A DNA stretch of 64,000 nucleotides, taken from positions 5,337,501-5,401,500 of the forward strand of contig NZ_CP144906.1 in NCBI RefSeq assembly GCF_036699995.1. Direction: 5' to 3'. The translations under genes were made by a program, and so were the position numbers. The DNA is from Clostridium beijerinckii (GTDB taxonomy: Bacteria > Bacillota > Clostridia > Clostridiales > Clostridiaceae). Below are positions 46,363-55,823 of the stretch, one piece after another (the stretch's first letter is position 1; every line of letters starts with the position of its first letter). Below the pieces are notes generated by a model, which worked only from the letters and a program-made list of their open reading frames with translations, was not told the DNA's origin and ran no database searches.

Positions 46363-46962
46363 TTATATCTCTTTTCTTCCCTCTAGTGCTTTGGATAGTG
46401 TAATTTCATCTGCATAATCCAAATCACCACCAACAGGTATACCTGAAGCAATCCTAGTAACTTTAACATCAAGAGGTTTAAGTATCTTAGATATATACAT
46501 TGCAGTCGCCTCTCCCTCTATATTAGGATTCGTTGCTAATATTACTTCCTTTACATCTTCGTTCATTCTAGAAACAAGCTCTCTAATTCTTATATCTTGA
46601 GGACCTCTTCCCTGCATTGGAGATATATTTCCATGTAATACATGATATATTCCATTGTACTCTTTAACCTTTTCCATTGTCATAATATCCTTTGGCTGCT
46701 CTACAACACATATTGTACCCTTATCTCTATTAGGATTCCCACATAATGCACAAGGATCTTTATCTGTAAAGTTTCCACATACCGAGCAATACTTAACCGT
46801 TCCTTTTGCCTTAACTAATGCATCCGCAAATTCCTTAACTTCATCATCCGGAAGATTTAAGATATGTAATGTTAATCTTTGAGCCGTCTTTTGTCCAATA
46901 CTTGGTAGCTTGGCAAATTCTTCTATCAACTTTTCTATGGCTACTGGATAAAACTCCATCAT
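46363..46962 (-). CDS. recR: recombination mediator RecR
   Basis: 199 residues. HhH-type N-terminus ([17 protein letters not shown]), zinc finger [16 protein letters not shown] (about 56-71), Toprim domain ([28 protein letters not shown]), and [23 protein letters not shown] at the C-terminus. With RecF/RecO it loads RecA on gapped DNA. RBS AAAGGAG, 11 nt before ATG 46962 (a second ATG follows at once). It is 108 bp after ybaB with a hairpin between. Confidence 0.95.
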   Translation of the reverse strand: MMEFYPVAIEKLIEEFAKLPSIGQKTAQRLTLHILNLPDDEVKEFADALVKAKGTVKYCSVCGNFTDKDPCALCGNPNRDKGTICVVEQPKDIMTMEKVKEYNGIYHVLHGNISPMQGRGPQDIRIRELVSRMNEDVKEVILATNPNIEGEATAMYISKILKPLDVKVTRIASGIPVGGDLDYADEITLSKALEGRKEI

Positions 46963-47006
46963 AATTTATAATTCTCCTTTATCTATATTTTTAGCCTATT
47001 ATAAAA

Positions 47007-47045
47007 AGCATACAGGCTGAAGTTTCTTCTACACTCCTGTATGCT
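47007..47045 (-). terminator. hairpin between ybaB and recR
   Basis: AGCATACAGG / CCTGTATGCT, 10-bp stem with a 19-nt loop; minus strand then TTTTTATAATAGG. It should end part of the dnaX-ybaB transcript before recR. Confidence 0.7.
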
Positions 47046-47070
47046 AACTTATTAATAACTATTGAAATTC

Positions 47071-47412
47071 TTAGAATAACCCGCCTGGCATTCCGCCTGT
47101 TAGTTTACCCATTTTGCTTGAAGTTTCCTCTTCTGCTTTTCTTAGTGCTTCATTAACAGCACTCATTACTAGGTCTTCAAGCATTTCAACGTCATCTGCA
47201 TCTACAACTTCTGGTTTTATGTTAATTGATGATACTTCTTTTTTACCAGTTACTTTTACAACTACAGCACCACCACCTACTGATGCTTCAAATTCCTTTG
47301 TCTCAAGTTCCTTTTGCATATCTTCCATTTGCTTTTGAAGCTTTTGTGCTTGCTTCATAAGGTTATTCATATTTCCGCCACCAAAGCCTCCTGGAAATCC
47401 ACCTTTTGCCAT
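47071..47412 (-). CDS. YbaB/EbfC family nucleoid-associated protein
   Basis: 113 residues from ATG 47412 (RBS AGAGGAGGATTTTTT). Gly/Phe-rich start ([20 protein letters not shown]), then [45 protein letters not shown], typical of YbaB. Dimeric DNA-binding protein. Placed between dnaX and recR as in most bacteria; co-transcribed with dnaX by its 85-bp gap. Confidence 0.93.
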   Translation of the reverse strand: MAKGGFPGGFGGGNMNNLMKQAQKLQKQMEDMQKELETKEFEASVGGGAVVVKVTGKKEVSSINIKPEVVDADDVEMLEDLVMSAVNEALRKAEEETSSKMGKLTGGMPGGLF

Positions 47413-47497
47413 AAAAAATCCTCCTCTTTCTTGAATCTCATTCATTAATTATAAAACATCTTTTATTAATACTCAAGTTCAATGAATAAGTAACTTC

Positions 47498-49144
47498 CTA
47501 TTCATCATATATTTCAAATGGTATTCCTTCTATTGTTTCTTTTAATAGCTCTTCTTGATCTTTTACTTCATTATCATTTTTTACTACATAATCTACAATT
47601 ACTTTTTCCTTTAGAACTTCTGAAAATACGGTATTCACAATTTCTCTGTATTCTGCCTTCTGCAACCTATCTTTATTAAATGCATACATTGAATCATATT
47701 CAAGTGTAACTATACCATTTTTTAAGCTATATGGTTTTGCTGTAACGATTGAAGCATAAACAATCATTGCCCTCTTTGCCTTGAATTTTTCTAATATTTC
47801 TGTCCATACTCTCCCAACATCATCTACTGTTAACGATGAGTTTGGATTAGCTTCTAAATTAACACCATTACTATTTATGTTGCCCTTATTAATAGCATTT
47901 CTACTTTGATTATTATTTGAATTAGTTCCTATATTATTATGTGCAGATTTTAATTCTTCATTAATATTTTCTGATTGAACCATTCGAATCTTGCCACTTT
48001 TTAATGATTCCTCCAACTTGTTTATTCTTGATAAAATAACCTCATTTGAAGTATCATACTCAATTTTACACATCTTTATAATAGCAAGCTCTAAATATAA
48101 TCTACTTTGCTTGCTAGCTTTTGAATTTATTTCCGAATCCTGAAGTATTCTAATAGCTCTCATTATTTCTTCTACTCTAATCTTTCTTCCCTGCTCTTTA
48201 ATCAAATGAATATTTTCAAGAGACATATCTAAAACTTCTTCTGGATTATTTGTAACCTTTACCATAAGTAAATTTCTAAAATGTGCTATTAAATCTTTAA
48301 TGAACAATTGCATATCCTTACCAGAATAAACAAGCTTATCAATTATAATCATCGACTTTTCAATACTTCTATCTATAATGGCGTAAGTTATGTCAAACAA
48401 ATATTCATTAGTTACAAGTCCCAATATACTAACTAAATCATCGTAATTAATTTTATCTTCACCCATAGCAATCGCTTGATCTAGTATACTTAATGCATCT
48501 CTCATCGCACCATCGCAGACTCTTGAAATTAAATCCAAACTTTTTTGCTCATAAGTTATTCCCTGTGAATCTGTTATCTTTTTAAGTCTACTAGATATTT
48601 CTTTTTGGCTTATTCTCTTAAAATCAAATCTTTGACATCTAGATAGAATAGTTATAGGTAACTTTTGGGGATCTGTTGTAGCTAATATAAATATTACTCT
48701 CTTAGGAGGCTCTTCTAAAGTTTTTAAGAACGCATTAACTGCTCCCACTGAAAGCATGTGAACCTCATCCATTATATATATTTTATACCTAGCTTCTTGT
48801 GGTGGATATTTTGTGTCATCTATAATATCTCTGATTTTGTCTATACCATTATTAGAAGCGGCATCAAGTTCTGTTACATCAATTGCTAATCCCTCATTTA
48901 TTTTTCTACACATCTCACACTCGTTACATGGTTCTCCATTATGTAAATCTAGACAATTTAATGCCTTTGCCATTACTTTTGCAGTTGATGTTTTTCCTGT
49001 TCCTCTAGTTCCACAAAAAAGATAAGCATGTGCAATTCTATCGTTTAAAATTTCATTTTTTAACGTTGTAGTTATATGTTCCTGCCCAACAACGTCTTCA
49101 AAATTCTTTGGTCTCCACTCTCTATATAGTGCTGTATAACCCAC
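47498..49144 (-). CDS. dnaX: DNA polymerase III subunit gamma/tau
   Basis: 548 residues, GTG start at 49144 (RBS GAGGTGG, 6 nt; the family begins GYTALYREWRP). The upstream ATG codons in frame are less likely. AAA+ clamp loader: FEDVVGQEHITTTLKN, Walker A GTRGTGKTSTAK (about 40), zinc-binding Cys residues (NCLDLHNGEPCNECEMC), DEVHMLS, sensor region FILATTDPQKLP. The C-terminal 150 residues carry the tau part. Loads the beta clamp and ties the polymerase cores. Confidence 0.95.
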   Translation of the reverse strand: MGYTALYREWRPKNFEDVVGQEHITTTLKNEILNDRIAHAYLFCGTRGTGKTSTAKVMAKALNCLDLHNGEPCNECEMCRKINEGLAIDVTELDAASNNGIDKIRDIIDDTKYPPQEARYKIYIMDEVHMLSVGAVNAFLKTLEEPPKRVIFILATTDPQKLPITILSRCQRFDFKRISQKEISSRLKKITDSQGITYEQKSLDLISRVCDGAMRDALSILDQAIAMGEDKINYDDLVSILGLVTNEYLFDITYAIIDRSIEKSMIIIDKLVYSGKDMQLFIKDLIAHFRNLLMVKVTNNPEEVLDMSLENIHLIKEQGRKIRVEEIMRAIRILQDSEINSKASKQSRLYLELAIIKMCKIEYDTSNEVILSRINKLEESLKSGKIRMVQSENINEELKSAHNNIGTNSNNNQSRNAINKGNINSNGVNLEANPNSSLTVDDVGRVWTEILEKFKAKRAMIVYASIVTAKPYSLKNGIVTLEYDSMYAFNKDRLQKAEYREIVNTVFSEVLKEKVIVDYVVKNDNEVKDQEELLKETIEGIPFEIYDE

Positions 49145-49442
49145 GGGATACCACCTCGCCATTTCTCTTAAATATAACATTATTATACACTATTGCTTGT
49201 GCAATGCAAAATACACAATTAGTCTTATATTACATATATTTGAATAAATATTTTTAATATAAAAATATTTAAAAATAATTGCTAATAGTTTCTTCAACTT
49301 GCACTCCTTCTGAAGACCATGTACTTGTAATATGCTTTTATATAAAATATATTGGATGACTTGTTAAATAGTTTAGGTTAAAATGTATATTGAATAATTT
49401 TATTATAAAAATAGTTTTTAAATATAAGGAGGCATATCTATA

Positions 49443-50234
49443 ATGAGTTTATATGATGATAAATATTTAGCCATTGCTAATGATATATTAGAAAATGGTT
49501 ACTTCGATAATAACAGAACTGGAGTCAAGACTTATAAACTACCTCATCAAATTATGCAATTTAATTTAGAAAAAGAATTTCCAATACTAACAACAAAATT
49601 TGTGGCATTTAAAACTGCCGTTAAAGAACTTCTTTGGATCTTTAAAGATCAATCAAACAGTGTAAAAGAACTTCAATCTCAAAACGTAAAAATATGGGAT
49701 GAATGGATGATGGAAGATGGAACTATCGGAACTTCTTATGGTTGGATAGTAAAAAAATTCGATCAAATGGATAAATTAATAGATGCATTGAAAAATAACC
49801 CACAAGATAGAAGAATGATGATTAATTTATGGCAAATTCCATATCTAGATAGCGCTCCATTATATCCTTGCTGCTTTCTTACAATGTGGGATGTAACTGA
49901 TGGGAAGCTCAACTGTATGCTTGTTCAAAGAAGCGGAGATTGGGGACTTGGTGTTCCATTTAACACATCTCAGTATGCTGTATTAGTTCATCTATTAGCT
50001 CAAGTTACTGGACTTAAACCAGGATTATTTACTCATGTAATAAATAATGCTCATATATACGAAAATCAAGTAGATGGTTTGAAACTTCAACTTACAAGAA
50101 AAAATGATGCATATAATGCTCCAAAACTTTGGATCAATCCAGAAATTACAAATTTCTATGATTTTACTCCTGACGACATAAAATTAGAAGATTATAAGCA
50201 TCATGAATCTATAAAAATGGACGTATCAGTATAA
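49443..50234 (+). CDS. thyA: thymidylate synthase
   Basis: 263 residues, bacterial ThyA length. Methylates dUMP to dTMP using methylene-THF, producing [33 protein letters not shown]; active-site Cys in APLYPCCFL; phosphate-binding [39 protein letters not shown]. Followed 67 bp later by folA, which recycles the DHF. The gap 49145-49442 upstream shows nothing but AT-rich promoter-like sequence. Confidence 0.95.
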   Translation: MSLYDDKYLAIANDILENGYFDNNRTGVKTYKLPHQIMQFNLEKEFPILTTKFVAFKTAVKELLWIFKDQSNSVKELQSQNVKIWDEWMMEDGTIGTSYGWIVKKFDQMDKLIDALKNNPQDRRMMINLWQIPYLDSAPLYPCCFLTMWDVTDGKLNCMLVQRSGDWGLGVPFNTSQYAVLVHLLAQVTGLKPGLFTHVINNAHIYENQVDGLKLQLTRKNDAYNAPKLWINPEITNFYDFTPDDIKLEDYKHHESIKMDVSV

Positions 50235-50301
50235 TTAAATTTAAGGCATATGAAAGAAAATAATATACTTTTGATTGTGCCTAAGATAGGTGGGATAATA
50301 A

Positions 50302-50793
50302 ATGATTTCAATAATTGTTGCTATTGCTAAAGATAATGTAATCGGGAAAGATAACAAATTATTATGGCATATTTCAGAGGATTTAAAGAGATTTAAAAAA
50401 ATAACTACAGGCAAAAAAATGATTATGGGCAGAAAAACTTTTGAATCATTGCCTGGAATTTTACCAAATAGAGAACATATAGTTCTAACTAGAGATAATA
50501 ATTTTAATGTAGATTCAGATAAGGTGACAATAGAGCACGATTTTAATTCAGTACTTCAAAGATATTTGGAGTGTGAAGATGAAGTCTTTGTAATTGGAGG
50601 TGCTGAAATTTATAAACAATTTCTCCCTTATGCAAAGAAATTATACTTAACAAAAGTAGATGAAGAATTTGAAGGCGATACATATTTCCCTGGAATTAAT
50701 TATTCAAATTATAATGCTGAATACACATCAGAGAAATTTATTGATGAAAAGAATGGATTGCATTATACTTTTGTAAATTTAATACAGATGTAA
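50302..50793 (+). CDS. folA: dihydrofolate reductase
   Basis: 163 residues. MISIIVAIAKDNVIGKDNKLLWHISEDLKRFKKIT with the catalytic Asp/Glu position near 28, IMGRKTFESLPGILPNREHIVLTR, VFVIGGAEIYKQFLPYAKKLYLTKVD. NADPH-dependent reduction of DHF to THF. RBS AGGTGGGATAATAA. Paired with thyA. Confidence 0.95.
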   Translation: MISIIVAIAKDNVIGKDNKLLWHISEDLKRFKKITTGKKMIMGRKTFESLPGILPNREHIVLTRDNNFNVDSDKVTIEHDFNSVLQRYLECEDEVFVIGGAEIYKQFLPYAKKLYLTKVDEEFEGDTYFPGINYSNYNAEYTSEKFIDEKNGLHYTFVNLIQM

Positions 50794-50919
50794 ATATACA
50801 GTAATATCAGTTTTAAATTCATATTACTCTATCATAATTACGAAGAATTAAATTCTATTTTAGAAATGGGCTAAAATACAACTTTAAAATAAAAAATCTT
50901 TAGAATTGGGGAATGTATT

Positions 50920-51804
50920 ATGAAATTTGTAACTTTTAAGCATGAAGGTATAGAGCAAGTAGGAATACTAGCTCTCAATGAGCAAGGAGTTTATCCTATA
51001 AAATCTCTTGGCATTAATTATGATAGCATGATCTGTTTAATAGAAAACATAACAGATCATGAAATGGATCTTCTACAAAAATCATTAACTAATAATGATA
51101 AGGAATATATCTCCATAGAGGATATTTCTAAAATGCCTCCAATACCTAATCCTAATCAAGATATTATTTGTTTAGGTATCAACTATATGGAACATGCGGT
51201 TGAATCTGCTCGATATAAAAACGAAGCCTTTGGTGGGGATAGACCATATGCAGTATATTTTTCCAAAAGAGTGAATACTGCGACTGCTGATGGTGATTAT
51301 ATCCCTAGTTATCCACAAATAGTTGATAGTCTAGATTATGAGGCTGAATTAGCAGTCATCATTGGAAAAGACGCTAAAGATGTACCTAAAGAAAAAGCTT
51401 TTGATTATGTTTTTGGTTATACTATAATAAACGATGTGAGTGCAAGAAACCTTCAGACAAGACATAAACAATGGTATTTTGGTAAAAGTTTAGATGGTTT
51501 TACTCCAATGGGGCCTTGTATTGTCACTAAAGGTGAATTTGTTAATCCTCCAGTATTAAGGATATGCTCTAGAGTTAACGGAGAGCTAAGACAAAATAGT
51601 ACTACTGATCTTATGATTACTTCAATACAAGACGTAATTCATGAATTGTCTCAGGGAATTACTTTAAAGGCTGGAACTATTATTGCAATGGGAACTCCAG
51701 CTGGTGTAGGCATGGGATTCATACCACCTAAATTCCTAAAGCCTGGCGATATAGTTGAATGCGAAATTGAAGGTATAGGCTGTCTTAAAAATATTGTAAA
51801 GTAA
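50920..51804 (+). CDS. fumarylacetoacetate hydrolase family protein
   Basis: 294 residues. C-terminal FAH domain (about 80-294): LGINYMEHAVES, metal-binding Glu residues in SLDYEAELAVIIGK, YTIINDVSARNLQ, KSLDGFTPMGPCIV, SRVNGELRQNSTTDLMI, GTIIAMGTPAGVGMG. The family splits C-C bonds of acylpyruvates, decarboxylates oxaloacetate or hydrates 2-oxo-acids; which applies here is open. RBS TTGGGGAATGT. 126 bp after folA, with a terminator behind. Confidence 0.88.
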   Translation: MKFVTFKHEGIEQVGILALNEQGVYPIKSLGINYDSMICLIENITDHEMDLLQKSLTNNDKEYISIEDISKMPPIPNPNQDIICLGINYMEHAVESARYKNEAFGGDRPYAVYFSKRVNTATADGDYIPSYPQIVDSLDYEAELAVIIGKDAKDVPKEKAFDYVFGYTIINDVSARNLQTRHKQWYFGKSLDGFTPMGPCIVTKGEFVNPPVLRICSRVNGELRQNSTTDLMITSIQDVIHELSQGITLKAGTIIAMGTPAGVGMGFIPPKFLKPGDIVECEIEGIGCLKNIVK

Positions 51805-51830
51805 ATAGTAAATTTAAATAAATAATAAAT

Positions 51831-51884
51831 AGGATAAGAAAATGAGGGTATTTCATTACTGAAATGCCCTCACTTTCTTATCCT
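51831..51884. terminator. terminator after the FAH-family gene
   Basis: AGGATAAGAAAATGAGGGTA opens a 23-bp stem with few mismatches around a TTAC loop, closing ...CTTTCTTATCCT. The convergent SRP RNA gene ends about 80 bp further on. Confidence 0.85.
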
Positions 51885-51962
51885 ATTGTGTCCTATGTTA
51901 ATCCTATTGAAGAATAACCTAATTAATTTTTCATTTCCATGCTATAATTAAACATTAAAATA

Positions 51963-52240
51963 AACCATGCACCTCGCTTCGTTATTAGTTTTCTATACGT
52001 TACTAATGCAGTTAGCTCAGACCAGATTGATCCACGGCACATGGAAGGAACCACTTATCGCTGCTTCCTTCCAGATCTGACGAGGTTCATGGGCTTCCAT
52101 TGCGTGGGACCCAGTCATCAACACCACTTACAAAAGTCAGACTATAAATCGCTAATACCTAAGCGAGGAATTCAATCCTGCTATAGCGGATTGCAGGTTA
52201 CAGGGCACCGCTAACTCCCCATCTAGCATGGCAATGGTGG
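51963..52240 (-). ncRNA. ffs: signal recognition particle RNA, long (Bacillus/Clostridium) type
   Basis: About 275 nt on the minus strand. Blocks match the Bacillus scRNA as I recall it: GCTAGATGGGGAGTTAGCGG near the 5' end, TGCCCTGTAACCTGCAATCC, AAGTGGTGTTGATGACTGGG, the S-domain GGAAGGAAGCAGCGATAAGT with the GGAAGCAG tetraloop-type helix 8, GTGCCGTGGATCAATCTGGT, GAGCTAACTGCATTAGTAAC, and a 3' end GAGGTGCATGGT followed by TTATTTT. It contains the Alu-like domain found in Gram-positive SRP. Two small hairpins (52264-52302) lie 5' of the mature end, possibly a processed leader. The exact ends are estimates. Confidence 0.93.
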
Positions 52241-52547
52241 AATGATAAGGGTTTGCACCTTAATTTCTCCTATTGAGAAAATCGTCTCTTCTCAGACGTC
52301 AAACCATGTTAATCATTGCTTTTATCAAAAACATATTTTTAAAATTATTATTAATTTATTAAATGTCATTTTCGATACTTGTTAATGATAACACATAAAA
52401 AGTCTAAATTCAAGAACATTATTACTGTCTTTATGTTAAATTTATTCCATACATACCATAATACAATAACAAAATTAACTTTACATCAATTCTTCCCTCA
52501 TATTTTTTATTTAAATAAGCCTTAAATCTTTTCAAATTAAAGATTAT

Positions 52548-53108
52548 CTATTCTTCAACAAGAATGATATGCTCCTTCTCTACGCCAGCTAAAGCTGCAA
52601 ATATTTCAAATAAATTGCTGTCATTAACCTGATCTTTATATTTTTCATAATATCCAACAGCATGTTCTTCTTTTTGTTTTGCTAATTGTAAAAGTGCACT
52701 ATCACTATCATATCTATCATAGCTGACTTTACTTAAATTAGGAGCCTTTATAAAATCACCTAGTCTTTGATGTATTTTTGAATGACATATTTCTATTTTT
52801 GATAATGCTCCAAATACTTTTTTGACTTTATCATTTTTAGCTTTCATAGCTGCCGTATTATAAAAGTCACCATTAAAGATCTCAAGCTTAACAGCATGAT
52901 CTAAAATCTTCAAAGTATTTTCATCAAACGAGTCACTTTGTACTGTAATTATTTCATTACTTTCACTTAAATACTCCTTGCCTACACCACAAAATGGACA
53001 ATGAATAATATTGTCTATCGAATTCTTATTAATAAAAGCTTCTTCATTAAGGTTAAAATTTCTTTCATTTATTTCCATACCACATATTTTACACTTCAAA
53101 TAGTCCAT
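52548..53108 (-). CDS. rubrerythrin-like protein with N-terminal zinc/iron ribbon
   Basis: 186 residues. N-terminal ribbon CKICG...HCPFCG (about 5-40), then a ferritin-like helical domain with carboxylate/His pairs (KLEIFNGDFYNTAAMKAKND, KIEICHSKIHQRL, EEHAVGYYEKY, EKEHI) that could hold a di-iron centre. Rubrerythrins detoxify peroxide in anaerobes. The ribbon-first order is as in reverse rubrerythrins. The ATG at 53108 touches the AAGGGGG RBS; the TTG three codons on (MKCKICG) has better spacing and may be the true start. Confidence 0.75.
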   Translation of the reverse strand: MDYLKCKICGMEINERNFNLNEEAFINKNSIDNIIHCPFCGVGKEYLSESNEIITVQSDSFDENTLKILDHAVKLEIFNGDFYNTAAMKAKNDKVKKVFGALSKIEICHSKIHQRLGDFIKAPNLSKVSYDRYDSDSALLQLAKQKEEHAVGYYEKYKDQVNDSNLFEIFAALAGVEKEHIILVEE

Positions 53109-53202
53109 CCCCCTTAAATTTCATATATATTTTAACATACTTTTCATAAACTCATTGCCTTAATATTATCTTTTTTTAGTTTTTTAAAATAACTATTCTT
53201 TT

Positions 53203-53580
53203 CTAAATTGATATACTGCATGCTAGTCTAGCTAAGGCAACTCCCCCTATGCTTAAAAATACATTTAATAAAATGTTAGCAATTCCAAATAAGTATCTTC
53301 CATCGCTAATTAAATTTATTGTTTCATAGCTAAATGTTGAAAATGTTGTTAACCCACCCATAACACCTGTTGTCAAAAAGAGCTTTAAATTGGGCGATAT
53401 CAAATCTGTTGAAACACTTAGTTCCATTATCATTCCTATAAGGAAACCTCCAACTACGTTTACTATTAATGTTCCCAATGGAATATTAGAATTTATCATT
53501 TTTGCTGATTGTATGGTCACTAGGTATCTCATTACAGCTCCAATGCAACCACCTATTCCAACATAAATAATCTTTTGCAA
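53203..53580 (-). CDS. crcB: CrcB/Fluc fluoride channel
   Basis: 125 residues, four membrane segments. GGCIGAVMRYLVT at the start, GTLIVNVVGGFLIG with the pore Asn, and TTGVMGGLTTFSTFSYET with the Phe-box/Thr residues are Fluc signatures. Works as an antiparallel dimer exporting fluoride; a single gene implies a homodimer. TTG start at 53580 after AGGAGGAGATTATT. Its leader has a terminator hairpin and an upstream stem-loop. Confidence 0.92.
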   Translation of the reverse strand: MQKIIYVGIGGCIGAVMRYLVTIQSAKMINSNIPLGTLIVNVVGGFLIGMIMELSVSTDLISPNLKLFLTTGVMGGLTTFSTFSYETINLISDGRYLFGIANILLNVFLSIGGVALARLACSISI

Positions 53581-53605
53581 AATAATCTCCTCCTTAATAA
53601 TAAAA

Positions 53606-53678
53606 AAACTCCCGCCTTCTAAAGCAAGAGTCTTTCACATAGCGTATGTCATATTAACCTCGCTATATTTAATCAGTT
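53606..53678 (-). promoter_or_regulatory. structured crcB leader with intrinsic terminator
   Basis: On the minus strand: stem 1 ATAGCG...CGCTAT with a 16-nt loop (AGGTTAATATGACATA), a short linker GTGAAAG, then stem 2 ACTCTTGCTT-TAG-AAGGCGGGAGT with a T7 tail, 28 nt before the crcB start. Adjacent aptamer-like stem plus terminator in front of an ion channel suggests a riboswitch. The GGNGATGG/AACCGC signatures of the fluoride riboswitch were not found. Confidence 0.5.
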
Positions 53679-53728
53679 TTTCTTATAAATGTTATTATAT
53701 ATCAGAGAGTTTCAAAAGTAAATTATAA

Positions 53729-54364
53729 TTAACTTTTCGAACCTAATTTGTTTCTAATATAAAGTAACTTTATAACCACAGTAACTACTACCAACAAAAT
53801 TATTATGCTCATTAATTCAAGCATAAAAAACTCTTCTGGCAATGCATTTATTATAGGATCAGTTCTAGGATCAAATATCCAGTAATTATTTCTAAAGAAT
53901 ATTTTATGAAAATAAATAAATGCTTTAGAAAAATCCTTTGCTGATATTGCACCAACAAATATGAATATTACTGCCATCATATTTACACCACTATTAAAAT
54001 TTGCTATAAGCCTCTTTTTTAAATCATTTGATTTATTAGCCAATACTTTAAAGATTATAACTCCAATAAATATTATACTAAATACATATAGCGCTATAAA
54101 TATTCTCTTCACCTCAAAAAAGTGTATCCTTCCGAATTCACTCATAGTTATACTATTAAACTTTAATTCCTTAATAAACGGATTCTGAACATAATAAATT
54201 ACTCTTTTATAGTTATCCATTAATATTTCTGTTGATAATCCAGTGTATTCATTTAATTTATATCTTTGTATTGCATAACCATATATACTAGTTGTATTTA
54301 AAACACTTAAAACTATAATGGATATAATTGATATCGCATAAAATATATCTCTACAAATCCCCAA
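53729..54364 (-). CDS. DUF1461/TIGR01906 family membrane protein
   Basis: At least 211 residues, about five hydrophobic segments. IHFFEVKRIFIALYVFS and YFHKIFFRNNYWIFDPRTDPIINALPEEFF are the conserved blocks of TIGR01906. Function unknown. The TTG at 54364 lacks an RBS; the frame is open to codons at 54401-54409, where AAGGAAGTGAATTCAT precedes an ATA codon in the position of a start, giving a 13-residue longer protein. Confidence 0.78.
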   Translation of the reverse strand: MGICRDIFYAISIISIIVLSVLNTTSIYGYAIQRYKLNEYTGLSTEILMDNYKRVIYYVQNPFIKELKFNSITMSEFGRIHFFEVKRIFIALYVFSIIFIGVIIFKVLANKSNDLKKRLIANFNSGVNMMAVIFIFVGAISAKDFSKAFIYFHKIFFRNNYWIFDPRTDPIINALPEEFFMLELMSIIILLVVVTVVIKLLYIRNKLGSKS

Positions 54365-54439
54365 AGCTATTCTTAAAACTTTTGAAAATATACTCTTATT
54401 TATATGAATTCACTTCCTTAAATAATCTAATTCGCCTTT

Positions 54440-54480
54440 AATAAAACCACTTATGATTCAAAATCACAAATGGTTTTATT
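54440..54480 (-). terminator. terminator of the CheY-CheX/cheX pair
   Basis: AATAAAACCA (54440-54449) pairs with TGGTTTTATT (54471-54480), inner TGAT/ATCA pair; 18 nt after the cheX stop. Confidence 0.6.
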
Positions 54481-54498
54481 ATAAAAATTATAAATATT

Positions 54499-54966
54499 CT
54501 AAATTGTGTTTTTCTCCATTGAAATGTTAACCTCAATATTCATATCTCCAACACCCATTTGCACACATACAACTTTATCTGAACTCGCATTTGCAGTAAA
54601 GCTTCCATGTACAAGAGTTGGTGTAGATATATTTATATTAATATCTTCTTTTGAAAAATTAGTTGCTACAGTTGCAGTTAACATATTTGTAAGTTCTGAA
54701 ATTGCACTTTGAGCCAATTCATCAAATTGTTCAACTGGCATTCCCATCATCATTGTAGATGCTATTCGTTTTGCATCATCTAAGCTTAACCCATAAATAA
54801 CATTACCTTTAATGTCACCTATAATACCAACAATAATGACAACTCCAGGACTCTCTATAAATCTGCCTCTTAGACTTATTCCTTTTTTCTCTACATCAGG
54901 TAACCCTAACTGTGGCAATACACTTGCAAAAGAATTTAATATTGGATTTATATAATTGACATCCAT
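54499..54966 (-). CDS. cheX: CheX-type CheY-P phosphatase
   Basis: 155 residues. MDVNYINPILNSFASVLPQLG start, GIIGDIKGNVIYGLSLDDAKRIASTMM, and the catalytic ExxN in ISELTNML (about 90). CheX dimers dephosphorylate CheY-P. The ATG lies 19 bp inside the preceding response-regulator gene, with GGTGAAGGAGA as RBS, so translation is coupled. Confidence 0.88.
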   Translation of the reverse strand: MDVNYINPILNSFASVLPQLGLPDVEKKGISLRGRFIESPGVVIIVGIIGDIKGNVIYGLSLDDAKRIASTMMMGMPVEQFDELAQSAISELTNMLTATVATNFSKEDININISTPTLVHGSFTANASSDKVVCVQMGVGDMNIEVNISMEKNTI

Positions 54967-55823
54967 TCTCCTTCACCTCTTCCAAAGCCTATACTAATTG
55001 ATAAATCTCCGAACTGAGTTTTTGCATTTGCAGAATAAGTAGTTTCTAATTCTGCTTTCGATATACTAATTGATTCTCCATGGAATGTGGTTGGCGGAGC
55101 AACCCTTAATCCAAATATCCTATTTCTTTTGTTTATCATTGAACATGCATTTCCTGCCGCCATATTTGTTATCTCAGACATAACATTAAGCATTTCTTCA
55201 GTATTCTTTACCTCTCTCTTAAGCAATGCCTTTCCTATGCTATTAGCAGTTTCAAATGACATATCGAAAATTATTCTTCCTGAATACTTTCCTATAACCC
55301 CCATGACAATTGAAATTCCCTTGCTAATTTTCTCAACATTTTCATTGCTTTCATGTGTAATCACCGGTACTGTTTTAGTAAGCTTATTAAATACATCTAA
55401 TAGAGCCTCTCTAAACACTGATGAATATAGACCTTCCAATTCTAAAAACAGTTCTTCATCTGCCATAACTCTATTTATTAATAATGTTAATTCTTCTGCA
55501 TCTACTGGCTTTTGTGCGTACCCACATACGTGATTCTTTTTCGCTTTTCTTACTATTTCATCATCCATCATAGAACTAACAATTATAACTTTAATATTAG
55601 GATCAATTTTATGTATTTCCCTTGTACATTCAAATCCATCAGTTCCCGGCATAGTCATATCCATTGTTACTAAATCCGGCTTCACATTTGTAACAACCTC
55701 AATGGTTTCAGCTAAAGAACCTGCTTCACCCACAACATTAAATCCACTTTCTGTTAATAAATCTCTCAATAAAGCAATTTGAAAAGGCGAGTCATCCACT
55801 ATAACAATATTCACATTTTTCAT
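54948..55823 (-). CDS. response regulator: CheY receiver fused to CheX phosphatase domain
   Basis: 291 residues from ATG 55823 (RBS TAGGTGGTGTAATT). CheY-like receiver (1-125): acidic pair VDDSP, phosphoacceptor Asp in LVTMDMTMPGTDG, SSMMDDEIVRKA, KPVD lysine. C-terminal CheX domain (about 135-290) with ExxN in VMSEITNMAAGN and the DLSISIGFG end. It carries both a phospho-receiver and a phosphatase of such receivers. No kinase is adjacent. Likely part of the chemotaxis adaptation or sink network. Confidence 0.87.
   Translation of the reverse strand: MKNVNIVIVDDSPFQIALLRDLLTESGFNVVGEAGSLAETIEVVTNVKPDLVTMDMTMPGTDGFECTREIHKIDPNIKVIIVSSMMDDEIVRKAKKNHVCGYAQKPVDAEELTLLINRVMADEELFLELEGLYSSVFREALLDVFNKLTKTVPVITHESNENVEKISKGISIVMGVIGKYSGRIIFDMSFETANSIGKALLKREVKNTEEMLNVMSEITNMAAGNACSMINKRNRIFGLRVAPPTTFHGESISISKAELETTYSANAKTQFGDLSISIGFGRGEGEWMSII

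Noticed and set aside
52241..52330. tRNA-Ser next to the SRP RNA gene, as in some Firmicutes
   Set aside because: The sequence contains two small hairpins but no cloverleaf, no TTCGAAT-type T-loop and no CCA end.
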